Positions 1-9,036 of a stretch of 64,000 nt of DNA are shown in pieces. Numbering within the stretch: position 1 is the stretch's first letter; each line of letters begins with the position of its first letter. The stretch is from Paraburkholderia bannensis NBRC 103871 (lineage in GTDB: Bacteria; Pseudomonadota; Gammaproteobacteria; Burkholderiales; Burkholderiaceae): the NCBI RefSeq assembly GCF_000685015.1, contig NZ_BAYA01000018.1:115160-179159 (forward strand). Direction: 5' to 3'. Both the position numbers and the translations under genes were made by a program. The notes beneath the pieces are model-generated. The model did not search any database. It worked only from the letters and a program-made list of their open reading frames with translations, and was not told the origin of the DNA.

Positions 1-1803
1 CTCGAAAAACTTCACGCCGATATCGACGAACACGTGATTGTCGAAAGCCAGTTCGAGCGCGATGCGCATGAGATCGAGCGCATAGGCGGCCATCCATGCG
101 GTGCCGTCCGCCTGGTCGAGACGCCCGCCCGTCGGCAACGGCGACGAGCGATCGAAAATCCCCACGTTGTCCAGCCCAAGAAAGCCGCCCTGAAAAATGT
201 TATGGCCGTCGGCGTCCTTGCGGTTCACCCACCACGAAAAATTCAGCAGCAGCTTGTGGAAGACGCGTTCGAGGAACTCGCGGTCGCCGCGACCGGTGAC
301 GGCGCGGTCGATCTCGTAGACGCGCCATGCAGCCCACGCATGAACCGGCGGATTCGCGTCGCCGAATGCCCATTCGTAAGCGGGAAGCTGGCCGTTGGGG
401 TGCTGGTAGCGATCCTTGACCAGCAGCAGCATCTGTTTTTTCGCGAACATCGGATCGATCAGCGCAAACGCGACCGCCTGAAACGCGAGATCCCACGACG
501 CGTACCACGGATATTCCCATTTGTCCGGCATCGAGAGGATGTCGGCATTGCACAGATGCAGCCAGTCCGCGTTGCGCCCGCGCCTGCGGCTCGCGGGCGG
601 CGTGGGTTGCAGCGGGTCGCCTTCCATCCAGCGATGCACGTCGTACTCGTAATACTGCTTCGACCACAGCAGGCCCGCGAGCGCCTGGCGCTGCACGAGG
701 CGCGCATCGGCGCTGTCGATATCGCGCTGGAGCGCGTCGTAGAACGCGTCCGCTTCGGCGATGCGCTGGGCGAAAAGCGCGTCGATGTCGAGCGGCACGT
801 CGTCCTTCGGCGCGGACACCGGCCGCCAGCGGAACGTGACGACGGCCCGGCTGTGCGCGGCCAGTTCGAGATGCACGCGCGCGGCCGCCCGGGTGCCCGC
901 GTCGCGGCGGATCGCGCTTTCATCGCCATGCACGATGTAATCGTTGAAGCCGTCCTTGAACGGCCCCGCGCCGTCCATGTCGAACAGGCGCTTCACGTTG
1001 GTATCGTTCTCGCAGAACAGCCACTCGACGCTCATCGCGTCCTTCGATGCGGCGGTCACGATCAGCGGCTCGTGCTTGTCGCCGCGCGCGAGCACATGAT
1101 CGCCCTGCGCCGCCGATACAAACGTGAGCGACGGCTTGCCGGTCATCGCTTTCCACGACCAGGTATTGCGCGCCCAGATCTGCGGCAGCACATCGATGGA
1201 CGCGTGACGTCCCGCGCGGTTCTCCACGGTAACGCGCATCACCACGTCTTCCGGCGTGTGCTTCGCATATTCGATCTGGACATCGAAATAATTTTCGTCG
1301 TCGAATACACCGGTATCGAGAATTTCGTATTCGGGCACCTGGGTGCTGCGCCGCGCATTCTCGTCGACCAGATCCTGGTACGGAAACGCCGCCTGCGGAT
1401 ACTTGTAGAGCATGCGCATGTACGAATGCGTGGGCGTGCCGTCCAGGTAGAAGTACAGCTCCTTGACGTCCTCGCCATGATTGCCCTGCGCGTTGGTGAG
1501 GCCGAACAGGCGTTCCTTCAGGATCGGGTCGCGGCCGTTCCAGAGCGCCAGTGCGACGCACCAGCCCAGCCGTTCGTCGGCGAAACCGCCCAGGCCGTCC
1601 TCGCCCCAGCGATAGGCCCGCATCCGTGCGTGATCGTGCGGAAAATAGTCCCACGCGGTGCCGTGCTCGCTGTAGTCCTCGCGCACCGTGCCCCACTGGC
1701 GCTCGCTCAGGTACGGCCCCCAGCGCTGCCAGCGGGCGTAGTCGCTCGAATAGAGGCGTTTGCCTTCGGCGGTGAGATCGAGACCGGCGGCGCGCTGCAG
1801 CAT
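1..1803 (-). CDS. MGH1-like glycoside hydrolase (C-terminus outside window)
   Basis: The reading frame is open from the chosen ATG to the window edge, so the visible part is the N-terminal ~600 residues of a larger enzyme. The start has an AAGGGGG Shine-Dalgarno six bases upstream; another ATG two codons earlier overlaps that site and is less likely. The protein begins MLQRAAGLDLTAEGKRLYSS and has patches such as WGPYLSERQWGTVREDYS, DYFPHDHARMRAYRWGEDG and WEYPWYASWDLAFQ, typical of the large (~880 aa) bacterial MGH1-like/GH63-related (alpha/alpha)6-barrel hydrolases often found beside trehalose or glycogen genes. The next gene upstream on the same strand is a glycogen-debranching enzyme, so a role on alpha-glucans or glucose-containing solutes is inferred. 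The exact substrate cannot be read from the sequence. Confidence 0.85.
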   Translation of the reverse strand, partial: MLQRAAGLDLTAEGKRLYSSDYARWQRWGPYLSERQWGTVREDYSEHGTAWDYFPHDHARMRAYRWGEDGLGGFADERLGWCVALALWNGRDPILKERLFGLTNAQGNHGEDVKELYFYLDGTPTHSYMRMLYKYPQAAFPYQDLVDENARRSTQVPEYEILDTGVFDDENYFDVQIEYAKHTPEDVVMRVTVENRAGRHASIDVLPQIWARNTWSWKAMTGKPSLTFVSAAQGDHVLARGDKHEPLIVTAASKDAMSVEWLFCENDTNVKRLFDMDGAGPFKDGFNDYIVHGDESAIRRDAGTRAAARVHLELAAHSRAVVTFRWRPVSAPKDDVPLDIDALFAQRIAEADAFYDALQRDIDSADARLVQRQALAGLLWSKQYYEYDVHRWMEGDPLQPTPPASRRRGRNADWLHLCNADILSMPDKWEYPWYASWDLAFQAVAFALIDPMFAKKQMLLLVKDRYQHPNGQLPAYEWAFGDANPPVHAWAAWRVYEIDRAVTGRGDREFLERVFHKLLLNFSWWVNRKDADGHNIFQGGFLGLDNVGIFDRSSPLPTGGRLDQADGTAWMAAYALDLMRIALELAFDNHVFVDIGVKFFE

Positions 1804-1888
1804 GGGCATCCCCCTTGTTCTGGGTCGGCTGGGTCGGCGCGCGGGCGCGCCGGGAGCCTCATGCTAGCGCGGTTTGATGCTTGCCGGC

Positions 1889-3862
1889 TCAGCCAGTTAC
1901 GTCCAGCCGCCCGAGGATGCGCAGCAACTCGCCAAGCGACCACGCCTGGAACGGCGTGCCGCCCGCATGATGCGGCGCATCGCCATCGGCGACTTCGCTG
2001 ACGTGATCGAGACCGGCCTCGTCCAGATGCGCGAGCAGCGGCGCGACAAAACGCGTGTACGCGATTGCGCGTTGCGCCGCGTCATCGCCGTGCACGTGCA
2101 GCCACGCGTCCACGAAAGCGCCCAGCAGCCACGGCCAGACCGTGCCCTGGTGATACGCGCCGTCGCGCTCCAGCACGCCGCCCGCATAGCGCCCGCGATA
2201 CGCGGGGTCGGACGGCGCGAGCGTGCGCAGCCCCATGGGCGTGAGCAGATGGGTCTCGACCTGCGCGACGACGGCGCGCGCCGCCTCGCCTTCGAGCAGC
2301 GCGAACGGCAAGCCGCCCACCGCGAACACCTGATTGGGCCGGATCGAGCGATCGACCTGGCCATCGACATGATCCACGTCGATCACGTCGAATAGCGCCC
2401 CCGTCGACGGATCGACAAAACGCTGCGCGAATGACGCGCTCGCACGCGCCTCAAGCTCGCGCCAGCGCGTGTCCCACGCGAGCGCAATGCGCAGTGCGTT
2501 GATCCACAGCGCCTGGATCTCGACCGGCTTGCCGATGCGCGGCGTGACGACCCAGTCGCCCGCTTTCGCGTCCATCCACGTGAGCTGCACGCCGGGCACG
2601 CCCGCGCGCAGCAGTCCGTCGCGCGCATCGGCGCCGATGCGGTAGCGTGTACCGCGCGCGTAGCCATCGAGGATCGCGTCGACGGCGTCTTGCAGCACGC
2701 GCCGCGTGAGCGCGGGTGTTTCCGCCGATGCGAAAAAATCGTGCACCGCCACGACGAACCACAGCGACGCATCGACCGAGTTGTATTCGGGCGCGCCGCC
2801 CGCATCGGGAAAGCGGTTCGGCAGCATCCCTTCGGAAACGGTAGCCGCCCATTCGAGCAGGATCGCGCCCACGTCTTCGCGCGCTTGTGCGCCATGACGC
2901 TCATTCGCTGCGTTCGAGAGCAGCAGGCCGCGGATCGCAATAAACGTGTCGCGGCCCCAATCGGTGAACCACGGATAGCCCGCGACGATCGTGCGGCCGT
3001 CGCCGCGCGCCACCCCATAGGCGCGCGCCGAACGTTGCAGCCGCGTGGCGAAACCCGCCCTGCGCAGGGCTTCCAGCCCGGCCAGGCGTTGCGCGCGGTT
3101 CATCGCACCTTCGCCTGGATCGGCAACGCCGGGTTGCGTCTGCGCGCGCAGCAGCAACACCGCATCGCCCTTGCCGAGGTCGAACGAGAACACGCCTGGC
3201 GTCGCAAGATCCTCGATACAGTCGAGGCCCCGCTCCTGCTCGCGCGCATAGTAAAAGTGGCGATACCAGTCCGGCGCATGCGTATAGCTGCCGTTCGATT
3301 GCGCGACGATTGCGGGCAGATCGCCGTAGGGCTGCCAGCGCACCCGTTCGCCGTCGATGTGCGCATCGAAGGCGAACGCCGGATTTTCGTGATGGAGCGC
3401 GTGATAGTCGCGGCCCGATAGCAGCGGGCGCACTTTCAGCGTATAGGCGCTGGCGTCAGGCGGCGCTTCAAGCCGCCAGCGCAGCACGGTCTCGCGGCTC
3501 GCGCCGACAACGAACAGCCCGGCGACCAGCACGGCCGCCTCGTTCAAGCGGATGCGCCATTGCGGCCACGGCGCAGTATCGAAACCCAGCAGGCGGCTGG
3601 CAATATCGGCGGAAAGCAGATCGGGCCCATAGCGCTGCGCGGTGAGCGCGAGCTTGCCGCCGTCGTGTTCGAGCCAGGCTTCGATGCCGTTGACCAGCAC
3701 CACGCGGCCAGTGGGCGGCTGGGTCGCCGTCAGCAGCAGCGCGTGATAGCGACGCGTGCGCGCGGTGCCGACCGTCCCCGACGCGAAGCCGCCCGCGCCG
3801 TCCGCTTCGAGCCATTCGTCGTCGAGGCGAGCGGTATCGATGGGAGGGACAAGACGCGTCAT
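1889..3862 (-). CDS. Amylo-alpha-1,6-glucosidase (glycogen-debranching enzyme type)
   Basis: A 657-residue cytoplasmic protein. The N-terminal half carries the GDE N-domain signature GAGGFASGTVGTARTRRYHA. The C-terminal half is the GDE_C (alpha/alpha)6-barrel glucosidase domain with GYPWFTDWGRDTFIAIRGLL (about residue 300) and the late GTVWPWLLGAFVDAW motif. Members hydrolyse alpha-1,6-linked glucose at branch points. The start is the ATG giving MTRLVPPIDTARLDDEW, preceded by GGCGAGG; longer in-frame extensions run into non-conserved upstream DNA. It lies 85 bp upstream of the MGH1-like hydrolase on the same strand, probably as one alpha-glucan unit. A perfect 11-bp stem-loop upstream separates it from the FKBP gene. 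Confidence 0.92.
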   Translation of the reverse strand: MTRLVPPIDTARLDDEWLEADGAGGFASGTVGTARTRRYHALLLTATQPPTGRVVLVNGIEAWLEHDGGKLALTAQRYGPDLLSADIASRLLGFDTAPWPQWRIRLNEAAVLVAGLFVVGASRETVLRWRLEAPPDASAYTLKVRPLLSGRDYHALHHENPAFAFDAHIDGERVRWQPYGDLPAIVAQSNGSYTHAPDWYRHFYYAREQERGLDCIEDLATPGVFSFDLGKGDAVLLLRAQTQPGVADPGEGAMNRAQRLAGLEALRRAGFATRLQRSARAYGVARGDGRTIVAGYPWFTDWGRDTFIAIRGLLLSNAANERHGAQAREDVGAILLEWAATVSEGMLPNRFPDAGGAPEYNSVDASLWFVVAVHDFFASAETPALTRRVLQDAVDAILDGYARGTRYRIGADARDGLLRAGVPGVQLTWMDAKAGDWVVTPRIGKPVEIQALWINALRIALAWDTRWRELEARASASFAQRFVDPSTGALFDVIDVDHVDGQVDRSIRPNQVFAVGGLPFALLEGEAARAVVAQVETHLLTPMGLRTLAPSDPAYRGRYAGGVLERDGAYHQGTVWPWLLGAFVDAWLHVHGDDAAQRAIAYTRFVAPLLAHLDEAGLDHVSEVADGDAPHHAGGTPFQAWSLGELLRILGRLDVTG

Positions 3863-3909
3863 CGGGTGGCCTCGCCGTGGAGGTTGACGGATGACGCGAG
3901 TGTAAAGGA

Positions 3910-3957
3910 AGCAAAAGCGGGAAGCGCCCGCGCCGCTTTCGCGGGACGGGCGCTTCC
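3910..3957 (-). terminator. Rho-independent terminator behind the FKBP gene
   Basis: A perfect 11-bp inverted repeat (GGAAGCGCCCG at 3920-3930, its complement at 3947-3957) is followed on the minus strand by CGCTTTTGC. It lies just after the stop codon of the FKBP gene and before the debranching-enzyme start. Confidence 0.75.
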
Positions 3958-3978
3958 GGTCTGGCCTGCTGGCTGGAC

Positions 3979-4377
3979 TTACTGGCCGATGCCGAGCAGT
4001 TCGATTTCGAACGTGAGCGTGCTGTTCGGCGGGATCGGGCCGACTGCGCGGTCGCCGTAGGCCGTGTCGGCCGGGCAGGTCAGCTTCGCCTTGCCGCCGA
4101 CCTTCATCTTCTGCACGCCTTGCGTCCAGCACGGGATCACGCGGTTCAGCGGGAAGCTGGCCGGGCCGCCGTGTTTGGCCGAAGCGTCGAACTCCGTGCC
4201 GTTCGCAAGCGTGCCGCGATAGTTCACGCGCACGACGTCTTCTGCGGACGGCGACGCGCCGGTGCCTTGCTTGAGCGTCTCGACCACCACGCCCGAGGGC
4301 AGCTTCTCGACAGGGTTGGCGGCGAAGGCGCTCGTTGCGACGGTCGCAGCGGCAATCAAGGCAATCAGGGATTTCAT
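3979..4377 (-). CDS. Exported FKBP-type peptidyl-prolyl cis-trans isomerase
   Basis: A 132-residue protein made of a Sec signal peptide (MKSLIALIAAATVATSAFA, likely cleaved after residue 19) and one complete FKBP domain. Family hallmarks are visible: VRVNYRGTLANGTEFDAS, FPLNRVIPCWTQGVQKMKVGGKAKLTCP, DTAYGDR and IPPNSTLTFEIELL. It should catalyse proline isomerisation during folding of periplasmic proteins. The start has a GAGGAA ribosome-binding site. It is flanked by a terminator downstream and a divergent exported protein upstream, so it is probably monocistronic. Confidence 0.93.
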   Translation of the reverse strand: MKSLIALIAAATVATSAFAANPVEKLPSGVVVETLKQGTGASPSAEDVVRVNYRGTLANGTEFDASAKHGGPASFPLNRVIPCWTQGVQKMKVGGKAKLTCPADTAYGDRAVGPIPPNSTLTFEIELLGIGQ

Positions 4378-4457
4378 GCGAGTTCCTCGTGGAATAGAGC
4401 GTCGATTATATCGGCTGGCTTGTCTGGCCCCGCAATCGGGTGGCAGGGCGCAGGATG

Positions 4458-4497
4458 CGGCACGGCACGGCACGGCACGACGCGACGCGACGCGACG
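4458..4497. repeat. Two abutting pentanucleotide tandem arrays
   Basis: Four exact copies of CGGCA (4458-4477) run directly into four exact copies of CGACG (4478-4497). They lie in the divergent promoter region between the FKBP gene and the exported hypothetical protein, so a change in copy number would alter promoter spacing. Confidence 0.9.
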
Positions 4498-4603
4498 CGA
4501 TTCGACGTTTTGCGCAGGATTGGCGACAATGCTCCCCACTTCTGTCTTCAAAACGCCTGAAACCGCGCTCCGCATGCCTCAGCGCGCGCCTTACCTGGAA
4601 AGC

Positions 4604-5050
4604 ATGATGAAACGACTGTTACAACGACTCATTTTCGCGGGACTGTCGGCCTGCGCCCTCGCGACTGGCGCGCACGCGCAGGTCAGCGCGCCCGGCCCGT
4701 TCAACACGCCCGCGGGCACGTTCCAGTTCGTGCGCGACGACCGCGATTTCGTGGCCATGCTCGATCGCGACATCATCGATCGCTTCGATGCGAAAACGCT
4801 CACGCATTTCGACGAGACGGGCGGCCAGGGTGACACGGTCTCGCGCGTGCTGGTGCAAAGCGCCTACGGCCCGGTGCTCTACGACCTGCGCCGCCAGCCG
4901 CCGCTCGTCCAGCACGTGCGCACCACCCTGACCGTCAAGCGCGTGTTCTGGCAGCCCGACGAAGTCGTGATGCAAGGCCCCGAGGGCTGGTTCCGCTTCA
5001 AGAACGGCACGCTCACGAAGCTGTCGTCGACGAAGATGACCTATCACTGA
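4604..5050 (+). CDS. Exported protein of unknown function
   Basis: A 148-residue protein with a clear signal peptide (MMKRLLQRLIFAGLSACALA, cleavage near GAHA-Q). The mature part is about 120 residues of mixed alpha/beta character with no cysteine and no catalytic motif I recognise. It has a hydrophilic DDRDFVAMLDRDIIDRFD segment and a basic C-terminus. GGAA precedes two adjacent ATGs; either may be used. Its last seven bases overlap the 3' end of the convergent ankyrin-repeat gene. The region upstream carries two pentanucleotide repeat arrays. A periplasmic location is inferred; no function is assigned. Confidence 0.8.
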   Translation: MMKRLLQRLIFAGLSACALATGAHAQVSAPGPFNTPAGTFQFVRDDRDFVAMLDRDIIDRFDAKTLTHFDETGGQGDTVSRVLVQSAYGPVLYDLRRQPPLVQHVRTTLTVKRVFWQPDEVVMQGPEGWFRFKNGTLTKLSSTKMTYH

Positions 5051-6711
5051 GCGCTGCCGGCACCCAGCAGCGCTTCAGTCACCCCCTCCGAAAACCGCAT
5101 CGGCCGTCCCTCGATCAGCACGCGTTCCGCATTCGCGGGATCGCGTTCGATCGCGGGCAAGCCGTGCGCGACGAGCGCCCGCGCGCATGCGGGCCAGTCG
5201 GGACGACTGTCGGGACGCGCCAATCCCGTCGGTTCGTTGACGCTCGCCCACGACAGCGTGCCGAGCGCGTCGCTGCCATAGCCGTGCGCCTCGCGCCAGT
5301 TCGCGCCGTGCTCCAGCAGGAACGCCGTCAAGGCGGCGTCGCCGCGGAACACCGCGTGATTGAGCGCCGAGGCGTCCCAGTCGCCGCCGCGCGCATCGAT
5401 CGGCCAGCCCAGTTCGACCATCAGCCGCACCGCATCGTCCGAGCCCCATGCGGCGGCATCGGGCAAGAGGCGTAACGGGTCGCCCGACAGCGAGCGCAGC
5501 AGTTCCGGATGTTGCGCGTGGATGCGTCGCGCGTCGTGCGCGTCGGCACGCGCGCAGGCCGCCACGAAGCGATCCTCGTCGCTCAAGGTCTCCTGCGCCC
5601 CGCTTGCGCGCAGACGCCCGGCAATCTCGATCAGGCCGGTACGCATCGCCAGCCGGTACGCACTCACGCCGGCTTCTGTCTGCGCGTGCGGATCGGCGCC
5701 CGCCTTCAACAGCGCATCGATGTGCCGAACGGGGCAGCGCACCGCAATCGCCCGCAGCAGCGGCGCACCCCATGTCTTTGTCGGGCCTTCGCCGGCAGGT
5801 TCGTTCGGATCGCCGCCGTGCGCGAGCAGCAGTTCGAGCGCCGTCGGATCGACCATGTCGAGCGCGCGACGCAACGCATTCGTGCCGCTCACGTGCGCGC
5901 CCGCATCTAGCAGCAGGCGCGTGCAGGCCGGATTTTCGAGCGAGTGATAGAGCGATTCGCCGTCGTTGGGATTGGCGCCCGCCGCCAGCAGCATCGCTGT
6001 GAGCGCCGGGTCGCGATTGACGCCCGCCGCGCCGTACAAGGCGCTCAACGGTTCCGCTTCGGCAGGCGCGGCCAGCGAGGCAGGCGGAAACCGATTGCCG
6101 ATGCGCTGATCCGGGCTCGCGCCCGCATCGAGCAGCACGCGAGCGCAGTCGCGCAGGCGGGCCGCATATTCCGGCACCTGCCCGAGCCGCGAATGCGTAA
6201 CGGCCACGAGCGGCGGCAAGGCGAGCGCACCGCTCACGCGGTTGACCCAGGCAGGATCGGCGTCGATAGCTCGCTGCACGGCTTCGACATGGCCTGCCGC
6301 GCACGCGAGCGCGACATCGGCGAAAACCAGCTCCGGATGTTCGCGCAGGAGCTGCGCGGCCACGCGCGGGCGCGCCGCGTCGTAGCTGCCGGTCACGTCG
6401 CCGCCATAGGCCAGTTCGAGCCAGCGCCGGATCAGCTTCGCCTGCGCCTGTTGCGCCACGACGCGCGCTTCCACGAACGCGTTGAGATCGGCCCACGAAC
6501 TGAAACCGTACTCGCGCGCGATGCAGGACTGCGCATCGTGCAGACGTAGCTGCATGGCGATGACTTCGGCGGGGGTGCGGCGGGCGGCGGCGGGAAGCGC
6601 CGCGATGAAGCGCGCAAGCGCTTTGGGGTCGCCATCGCGATACAGGCGCAAGAGTTCTTTCGCCTGCTTTTTCAGATGATCGGGATGAGCCCTGGGAGGC
6701 AAGGTTTGCAT
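5044..6711 (-). CDS. Ankyrin-repeat protein
   Basis: A 555-residue cytoplasmic protein. It opens with the MQTLPPRAHPDHLKKQAKEL helical segment often found in front of bacterial ankyrin arrays. Multiple ankyrin units follow, with repeats of the form LLLDAGA, LLAAGANPNDGES, LLLAHGGDPNEPAG, LLKAGADPHAQTEAG and FLLEHGANW. Ankyrin arrays bind proteins; the partner is unknown. The start is set by GAGGA five bases upstream; a longer in-frame extension lacks conservation and a ribosome-binding site. The gene converges with the exported hypothetical gene and overlaps it by 7 bp. Confidence 0.88.
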   Translation of the reverse strand: MQTLPPRAHPDHLKKQAKELLRLYRDGDPKALARFIAALPAAARRTPAEVIAMQLRLHDAQSCIAREYGFSSWADLNAFVEARVVAQQAQAKLIRRWLELAYGGDVTGSYDAARPRVAAQLLREHPELVFADVALACAAGHVEAVQRAIDADPAWVNRVSGALALPPLVAVTHSRLGQVPEYAARLRDCARVLLDAGASPDQRIGNRFPPASLAAPAEAEPLSALYGAAGVNRDPALTAMLLAAGANPNDGESLYHSLENPACTRLLLDAGAHVSGTNALRRALDMVDPTALELLLAHGGDPNEPAGEGPTKTWGAPLLRAIAVRCPVRHIDALLKAGADPHAQTEAGVSAYRLAMRTGLIEIAGRLRASGAQETLSDEDRFVAACARADAHDARRIHAQHPELLRSLSGDPLRLLPDAAAWGSDDAVRLMVELGWPIDARGGDWDASALNHAVFRGDAALTAFLLEHGANWREAHGYGSDALGTLSWASVNEPTGLARPDSRPDWPACARALVAHGLPAIERDPANAERVLIEGRPMRFSEGVTEALLGAGSAQ

Positions 6712-6945
6712 GACATCCTCGTGCAGTTTTGCCGAAGGCCCGCAATACCGGCAGCACAAAGGATGGGAAATCCTGGCCTGACGACGACAGGTGGGTTCAA
6801 CCCTTTCCGCGGACCCGGAAGCGGCCTGCACCGCTTGAGGCAGAGCGTAAGGGACGTCCACGCGTGCCGTCAAGGCCATGCCAGAGGCGGGAAAGCGCCA
6901 TAAACCGTATATACTGTTTTATCGTTTTAAATTCGAGAATCCAGC

Positions 6946-7470
6946 ATGACCACCGAAATCGCCCGCAAGCCCACGAAGAAAGCGTTCTACTTCCCGACGT
7001 CGGGAGACGTGAAGAGAGCGCAACGTAAGGCCGCAGCGAAAGCCGAAGCCGCTGAAGCCGTCAGCAAGGCCAAAGCACAAGCCGACGAGGCTGCATCGGC
7101 AAAAGCCGCGAAGGTAGAAAAGGTAGAAAAGGTTGAAAAGGCCGAGAAAGTCGAAAAAGCCGAGAAGGCGACCCGGAAGGCGGCCAGAACCACCAAGGCG
7201 ACACGCGCGCAGGAAGCCGCCGCCAAAACAAAGGCCAAACAGGCGAAGAAAGAGAAGGTGATTCGCGACAGCTTCACGATGCCGAAGGCCGATCACGAGC
7301 GCATCGCCGTGCTCAAGCGCAAGTGCCTCGACGCGGGCATTTCCGTCAAGAAGAGCGAACTGTTGCGCGCCGGGATCCAGTTGCTGGATTCGGCTTCGTC
7401 CAAGCGCCTGCTGGCCGCGATTACGGCGCTCGAAACCGTCAAGACCGGCCGTCCTGCCAAGGGCGAGTAA
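6946..7470 (+). CDS. Lys/Ala-rich protein with C-terminal ribbon-helix-helix-like segment
   Basis: A 174-residue, very basic protein. Residues ~25-110 are low-complexity Ala/Lys/Glu, predicted as a long charged helix, and contain six tandem (V/A)EK triplets. The C-terminal ~60 residues (RDSFTMPKADHERIAVLKRK through KKSELLRAGIQLLD) look like a small folded domain of ribbon-helix-helix type. The overall layout resembles histone-H1-like, KfrA-like or other nucleoid-associated proteins of Burkholderiales, so DNA binding is inferred. An AT-rich stretch (about 6903-6935) precedes the start and probably holds the promoter. Confidence 0.8.
   Translation: MTTEIARKPTKKAFYFPTSGDVKRAQRKAAAKAEAAEAVSKAKAQADEAASAKAAKVEKVEKVEKAEKVEKAEKATRKAARTTKATRAQEAAAKTKAKQAKKEKVIRDSFTMPKADHERIAVLKRKCLDAGISVKKSELLRAGIQLLDSASSKRLLAAITALETVKTGRPAKGE
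7114..7167 (+). repeat. In-frame 9-bp tandem repeat (x6)
   Basis: Six consecutive 9-bp units, two of them exactly GTAGAAAAG, encode V/A-E-K triplets inside the Lys/Ala-rich protein. Because the unit is three codons, a change in copy number keeps the frame and alters helix length. Confidence 0.85.
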
Positions 7471-7477
7471 GGTCGCC

Positions 7478-7507
7478 GGTCACGGCGTGTTTGTGATCGC
7501 CGTGACC
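7478..7507. terminator. Stem-loop between convergent genes
   Basis: A perfect 10-bp stem (GGTCACGGCG with its complement) with a 10-base loop lies between the convergent Lys/Ala-rich and HiPIP genes. It has no long T-run, so its efficiency as a terminator is uncertain. Confidence 0.55.
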
Positions 7508-7520
7508 CGCTGAGCCCGCT

Positions 7521-7829
7521 TCACATGGTGCTGAACGACGTGCACCACCCGGCCGCGGCCACCCGCTTGCCGCTGAACAGCAAACAGTCGCCCCATTTGT
7601 CGTCCGAACCGGCCTGGAACAGCGAACAGCCGCTGCACGCCTGGCCCGCTTTGTAGCTCGGGAACTGTCTGGTATCGACGGTCGTGGCATCCGCCTTGTA
7701 GCCGAGACGGCGCGCCTGCTCGTCGGATTCGGCCAGCACGGGTTCGTCCGCGAAGGCCTCGCCGGTGAGCGCCAGCGAAGAAGCCGAGCACAGGCTCAGA
7801 ACCAGAAACTTTCGACGCGATGTATTCAT
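7521..7829 (-). CDS. High-potential iron-sulfur protein (HiPIP), Tat-exported
   Basis: A 102-residue protein with a Tat-type leader (MNTSRRKFLVLSLCSASSLA). The mature domain carries the four HiPIP cluster ligands Cys65, Cys68, Cys82 and Cys96 in the usual spacing (CSGC, DC, WC). HiPIPs hold a [4Fe-4S]3+/2+ cluster and act as small soluble periplasmic electron carriers. Tat export fits because the cluster is inserted before translocation. The ATG at the twin-arginine leader was chosen over an upstream in-frame TTG. No obvious redox partner is adjacent. Confidence 0.92.
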   Translation of the reverse strand: MNTSRRKFLVLSLCSASSLALTGEAFADEPVLAESDEQARRLGYKADATTVDTRQFPSYKAGQACSGCSLFQAGSDDKWGDCLLFSGKRVAAAGWCTSFSTM

Positions 7830-7941
7830 CGTGGGGGAGACACTTGGGTAGGAGTAGGGATCCGGCGCAGCGCGCTTCAATGGGCGGCCGCGTATTTCCC
7901 GCTAGTGTCTCAGGCTGCCTGGTTTCATGCAGCGTGGCGCG

Positions 7942-8196
7942 CTAGCCGGTCGCGCCCGCGCCGTGCAGATCGTTGTCGCCGCCTCTGGCGGCTTCCTGGG
8001 TGTACAGCGCCAGCACGCGTCCGACATCGCGCACGAACTCTTCCATGGCGTCGATGCAGTCGGGATCGTCCGGGGCGAAGTCCTCGGGATTGCGTTTGCC
8101 CTGAGCGCGCCGGATCGCACGGATGCTGGCCTCGAGGGCCCGTGCCTCGGCCCAGATCGGGTCATTTTCAGGAAGTTTCGAATGTTCGTGCGCCAT
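7942..8196 (-). CDS. Small acidic conserved-type protein, unknown function
   Basis: An 84-residue protein beginning MAHEHSKLPENDPIWAEARA. It is mostly helical and acidic (EDFAPDDPDCIDAMEEFVRDVG), without signal peptide or recognisable domain. Other frames of the same stretch are open, so the call rests on amino-acid composition and on its position between two same-strand genes. The ribosome-binding site is weak. Function is not assigned. Confidence 0.5.
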   Translation of the reverse strand: MAHEHSKLPENDPIWAEARALEASIRAIRRAQGKRNPEDFAPDDPDCIDAMEEFVRDVGRVLALYTQEAARGGDNDLHGAGATG

Positions 8197-8292
8197 GCCT
8201 GGATTTTCGGCAGGCTGCGAACAAACTTTAGGAGTTCGCCCTCAGGTTCCTGCCTGTTTTTCTGCGTGATTCTTGAGCACTGTTCGCGGCCC

Positions 8293-8961
8293 TCATTTCC
8301 CCAGTCCGACGAGGCCCATCAGGAACAGCACGGGACGGAAGCTGACTGGCCGCGCATCGGCGTCCAGGCCCAGCCGCACGCGATACACCGCCAGCGCAGG
8401 CACCTCGCGCCAGCTCGAATACAGATCCATGAAGCGGAATGCGTGCGGCCAGGCGCCAAAGACCTGCGACGCCCCCGCCGCCTCGAAAGCAAAGCGCGCA
8501 CGCGGCAGGTGGTAGTACTGCGACACCAGCAGCACGCGCGACAGCCCTTGCGCGCGCATATACGCCACGGCATTGCGCGCGGTCGCCAGCGTGTTGTCGC
8601 CGGCGCGATCGACCACGATGCGATCGGCGGGGACGCCGCGCGCGAGCAGATACGTACGCATCGCGGCGGCCTCGTCGAGCCCCGGGCCGTCGATGCTGCC
8701 GCTCACGAACAGCCGCGGACAGTCGCCCGCCCGAAAACATTGCAGCGCCACGTCCAGGCGCGCGGCAAGGATGGGCTTGGGCGTGCCGTCGTCTTCGAGC
8801 GCATTGCCGAACACCACCGCGAGATCGGCGTGCTCATGAGGCATGGTCAGGCCTCTTGCGCATACATAGACCGCGGCGGCCAGCCACGCGGCCATCGCGA
8901 TCACCGCGAGCGAAACAACGATACGGACTGCGCGGCTGCGAAGAAGACGTGGGGCGGGCAT
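8293..8961 (-). CDS. YdcF family (DUF218) membrane-anchored protein
   Basis: A 222-residue protein with one N-terminal membrane anchor (residues ~12-33) and a DUF218/YdcF domain. Motifs seen are DLAVVFGNALEDDGTP, LFVSGSIDGPGLDEAAAMR, DNTLATARNAVAYMR and VLLVSQYYHLPRARFAFEAAG. Relatives such as SanA and ElyC act in envelope maintenance in E. coli, so an envelope role facing the periplasm is inferred. No strong Shine-Dalgarno precedes the ATG. It follows the Rieske-oxygenase operon on the same strand but is probably separate. Confidence 0.88.
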   Translation of the reverse strand: MPAPRLLRSRAVRIVVSLAVIAMAAWLAAAVYVCARGLTMPHEHADLAVVFGNALEDDGTPKPILAARLDVALQCFRAGDCPRLFVSGSIDGPGLDEAAAMRTYLLARGVPADRIVVDRAGDNTLATARNAVAYMRAQGLSRVLLVSQYYHLPRARFAFEAAGASQVFGAWPHAFRFMDLYSSWREVPALAVYRVRLGLDADARPVSFRPVLFLMGLVGLGK

Positions 8962-9036
8962 GAGGTCGAACGGGAAAAGAGGGCTGGAGAATATAGCACC
9001 GCGTCTTTGCGCGCGCGCCAGCCCTGCCAGCGACCT

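Noticed and set aside
34..2001. Long open frame (655 codons) on the plus strand
   Set aside because: Arg/Val/Ala-rich translation without domains; it is the mirror of the MGH1-like and debranching-enzyme genes, which have motifs and ribosome-binding sites.
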